This document shows positions 6,435-7,840 of a stretch of DNA of 7,840 nucleotides, one piece after another. The DNA lies in NCBI GenBank assembly GCA_003505715.1, contig DNXU01000322.1, forward strand, positions 1 through 7,840, written 5' to 3'. Positions within the stretch are counted from its first letter, which is position 1; the number at the start of each line of letters is the position of its first letter. The translations under genes and the position numbers were made by a program. The notes beneath the pieces were generated by a model. That model searched no databases. It was not told the origin of the DNA and saw only the letters and a list, made by a program, of their open reading frames with translations. The DNA comes from Cyanobacteria bacterium UBA8803 (GTDB lineage: Bacteria; Cyanobacteriota; Cyanobacteriia; Cyanobacteriales; Coleofasciculaceae).

Positions 6435-7733
6435 TTAATGACCTAATTTATTAGGAATCCCTTCGCAGCCACCGGGAATGGTTTTGCGGGAGTGTTCGCC
6501 GCACCAGTAACAACAATATCTGCGCTGTTCCTCATCCAGCCTTTGCACACCTCTAAAGTTAACTTTTTCTACCACGACTCCGGTATGGGCACCAGTGCGG
6601 TAGTTAGGCGGTTCGGTGCGGCTGCGAGGACTAGCTGTTTCTACCGATCCATAGAACAGTCGCGCTCCCTTCATATCAGCACCAGTCAGGTTGGCTTCGT
6701 ACAAAATCGTGCGCGACAGGTTTGCGCCTACCAAGTCACAGCTGCTGAGATTCGCTCTCACCATATTCGCCTCGCTCAGTTCTGTCCAGCGGAGATCGGT
6801 ATGGCACAAATCAGCCCCAGCTAACATGACGTTCAACTCAATCACCCGTACCCCATTCAGGCGGTCTTCTTGGTAGCCACCGTTACCATCCAGCATCGGG
6901 CGTCCCAAATGGCGATCGCGTTTTAGGGGTGTCAGCAAACGAGACTGGGATAAAAACCGCAAGACTTTAGCTTTGCCCTGGGCGTCTACACTGGTGAGAA
7001 TGGCAGCTGTCCGTCCTTCGCAAAAGGCTCGTTCCTGCGGCCAATCTTCTAGCAATCCTTCGTCATCCAAGGCCAAATCCGAGACTCCTTGAAAGTAAGC
7101 ATCAATAGTTTGCTGCTGAGTAATTGTATTTTGCTGGATGGTCAGGTCTTTGGAAATAATATACTGCCGCCAAGCAATGTAAACGGCCAAGATAGCGATC
7201 AGAATTTGCCCTAAGGCTCCAATCCATTCCGCTAGGGAGCCAATGGAATCGAAATAGTGCTTGAATCCCGTTAAATGAGCCAAACCTAGTACAGCTGCTG
7301 CCACGCCACAGATGGCAATGATTTGCGATCGCTGCTGGGGGGTAAAAGTCTCCTGCAATGACCGCTGCAAGGGTGACCAAATCACTGCCACCGATATCAA
7401 CAAAGTGACAATGACTCCTGCTAAGCTCACCCAGGTGTTATCAATCGCTAACCCCAAAATGAAAATAGCGATCGCGCTAAAAATAATGGTTGATGAGTCA
7501 GCGATTGCTTGGTTCTTCAGAAGATATCCTCGATTGTTCAATTCAGAGGGCGGCAGGTGAGAAAGGTTTTGCTCTACTTGGCTCTCCTCCTTGTCTACCG
7601 ATATCGGAACCTGACTTGTGGCCAAACTCTGGTCGGGGTTATTCTGGCAACTATCGATTGTGGAATTGGACTGATAAGGATCGGGCTGAGTTGTCATGTG
7701 TTCGAGGTAAAACAGGCAGATTGTAATCATCAC
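6435..7733 (-). CDS. Membrane pentapeptide-repeat protein with Cys-rich C-terminal tail
   Basis: The protein is up to 432 aa. A polar Ser/Gln-rich N-terminus (1-75) is followed by four predicted TM helices (about 81-98, 102-119, 137-155, 168-187), a Gln-rich helix (195-210), a soluble domain with ALDDEGLLEDWPQERAFCEG (221-240) and KAKVLRFLSQS (254-264), a run of about a dozen A(D/N)LXX-type pentapeptides (about 295-360), and a tail with CC-x2-C (407, 408, 411) and GGCEGIPNKLG (421-431). Pentapeptide runs fold as a right-handed four-sided beta helix, usually a binding platform. I recall this TM-plus-pentapeptide-plus-Cys-tail layout from other cyanobacterial proteins of unknown function. The start is uncertain: GTG 7733, ATG 7730 (AAGG very close upstream) or ATG 7697, which would give 420 aa beginning MTTQPDPY. 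I consider 7697 at least as likely on N-terminal character. A TAGAAT -10-like box (7752-7757) lies upstream, beside the tandem repeat tract. Confidence 0.82.
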   Translation of the reverse strand: MMITICLFYLEHMTTQPDPYQSNSTIDSCQNNPDQSLATSQVPISVDKEESQVEQNLSHLPPSELNNRGYLLKNQAIADSSTIIFSAIAIFILGLAIDNTWVSLAGVIVTLLISVAVIWSPLQRSLQETFTPQQRSQIIAICGVAAAVLGLAHLTGFKHYFDSIGSLAEWIGALGQILIAILAVYIAWRQYIISKDLTIQQNTITQQQTIDAYFQGVSDLALDDEGLLEDWPQERAFCEGRTAAILTSVDAQGKAKVLRFLSQSRLLTPLKRDRHLGRPMLDGNGGYQEDRLNGVRVIELNVMLAGADLCHTDLRWTELSEANMVRANLSSCDLVGANLSRTILYEANLTGADMKGARLFYGSVETASPRSRTEPPNYRTGAHTGVVVEKVNFRGVQRLDEEQRRYCCYWCGEHSRKTIPGGCEGIPNKLGH

Positions 7734-7758
7734 CTTATTGATACCTAAAAGATTCTAA

Positions 7759-7840
7759 CCTCATCCCTCACCCCTCCTCCCTCCCCCCTCACTCCCTCCC
7801 TCCCTCACTCCCTCACTCCCTCACTCCCTCCCTCCCTCAC
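7759..7840. repeat. CCCT / CCCTCACT tandem low-complexity tract, right edge
   Basis: About 80 bases contain only C, T and A on the plus strand, built from CCCT, CCCTCAT and TCCCTCAC units in mixed register. The run from about 7800 to 7830 has an 8-base period. The tract reaches the window edge and probably continues. It lies directly upstream of the pentapeptide-protein gene (minus strand), where it would form a G/A-rich strand on the coding side. Slippage or expansion here could alter spacing to that gene's promoter. Confidence 0.8.

Noticed and set aside
6492..6876. Plus-strand ORFs of 110 and 61 codons opposite the pentapeptide repeats
   Set aside because: They are antisense to repeated A(D/N)LXX codons, whose regular pattern keeps the opposite frames open. 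The translations show no domain or signal peptide.
7312..7748. Plus-strand ORFs of 78-82 codons opposite the N-terminal half of the pentapeptide protein
   Set aside because: They overlap each other and a real membrane-protein gene, with no protein features of their own.
7758..7840. CRISPR-like array at the right edge
   Set aside because: The units are 4-8 bases with no unique spacers. It is a simple tandem repeat, and no cas gene is present.

Overview
The window reads as chromosomal DNA of a filamentous or otherwise repeat-rich cyanobacterium. Evidence: at least eleven exact GCGATCGC (HIP1) octamers in 7.8 kb, short tandem heptamer/octamer repeats of the CCCTCAT/CCCTCAC type at both ends, two interspersed palindromic repeat types that I recall from cyanobacterial intergenic DNA, and protein architectures typical of the phylum (double-GAF histidine kinase, an FtsL-like plus FtsI pair, a four-TM pentapeptide-repeat protein with a conserved Cys-rich tail).

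Layout. Left edge (1-20): CCCTCAT repeats. 124-255 (minus): a very small lipoprotein gene (43 aa) with a clear ribosome binding site, a lipobox, and a strong intrinsic terminator at 25-64. 256-548: divergent intergenic region with a candidate promoter and two perfect palindromes in front of 549-2792 (plus), a cytoplasmic GAF-GAF-HisKA-HATPase sensor kinase. 2892-3422 (plus): a single-TM, coiled-coil, FtsL-like protein. 3566-5305 (plus): FtsI/PBP, with all three transpeptidase motifs intact. Between these two lies a 143-bp spacer largely made of two interspersed repeats. 5315-6280 (minus): a family 2 glycosyltransferase with two C-terminal TM segments (GtrB/DPM1-like), ending 9 bp from the convergent ftsI. 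6435-7733 (minus): a membrane pentapeptide-repeat protein, separated from the glycosyltransferase by a spacer holding a long-armed GGGCGGGTTT inverted repeat. 7759-7840: a low-complexity CCCT/CCCTCAC tandem tract.

Functionally, the FtsL-like/FtsI pair is a septal peptidoglycan synthesis module. The glycosyltransferase probably charges a polyprenyl phosphate with a sugar for envelope glycans. The kinase is an orphan here, with no response regulator in the window, so its target is unknown. I see no mobile-element protein, CRISPR array, tRNA/rRNA or defence cassette, and no convincing undescribed multi-gene system. The points most worth a second look are the tiny lipoprotein gene, the Cys-rich insert in the first GAF domain of the kinase, the palindromes at the kinase promoter, the repeat-built ftsI leader with a displaced Shine-Dalgarno, and the Cys-rich C-terminal tail of the pentapeptide protein.
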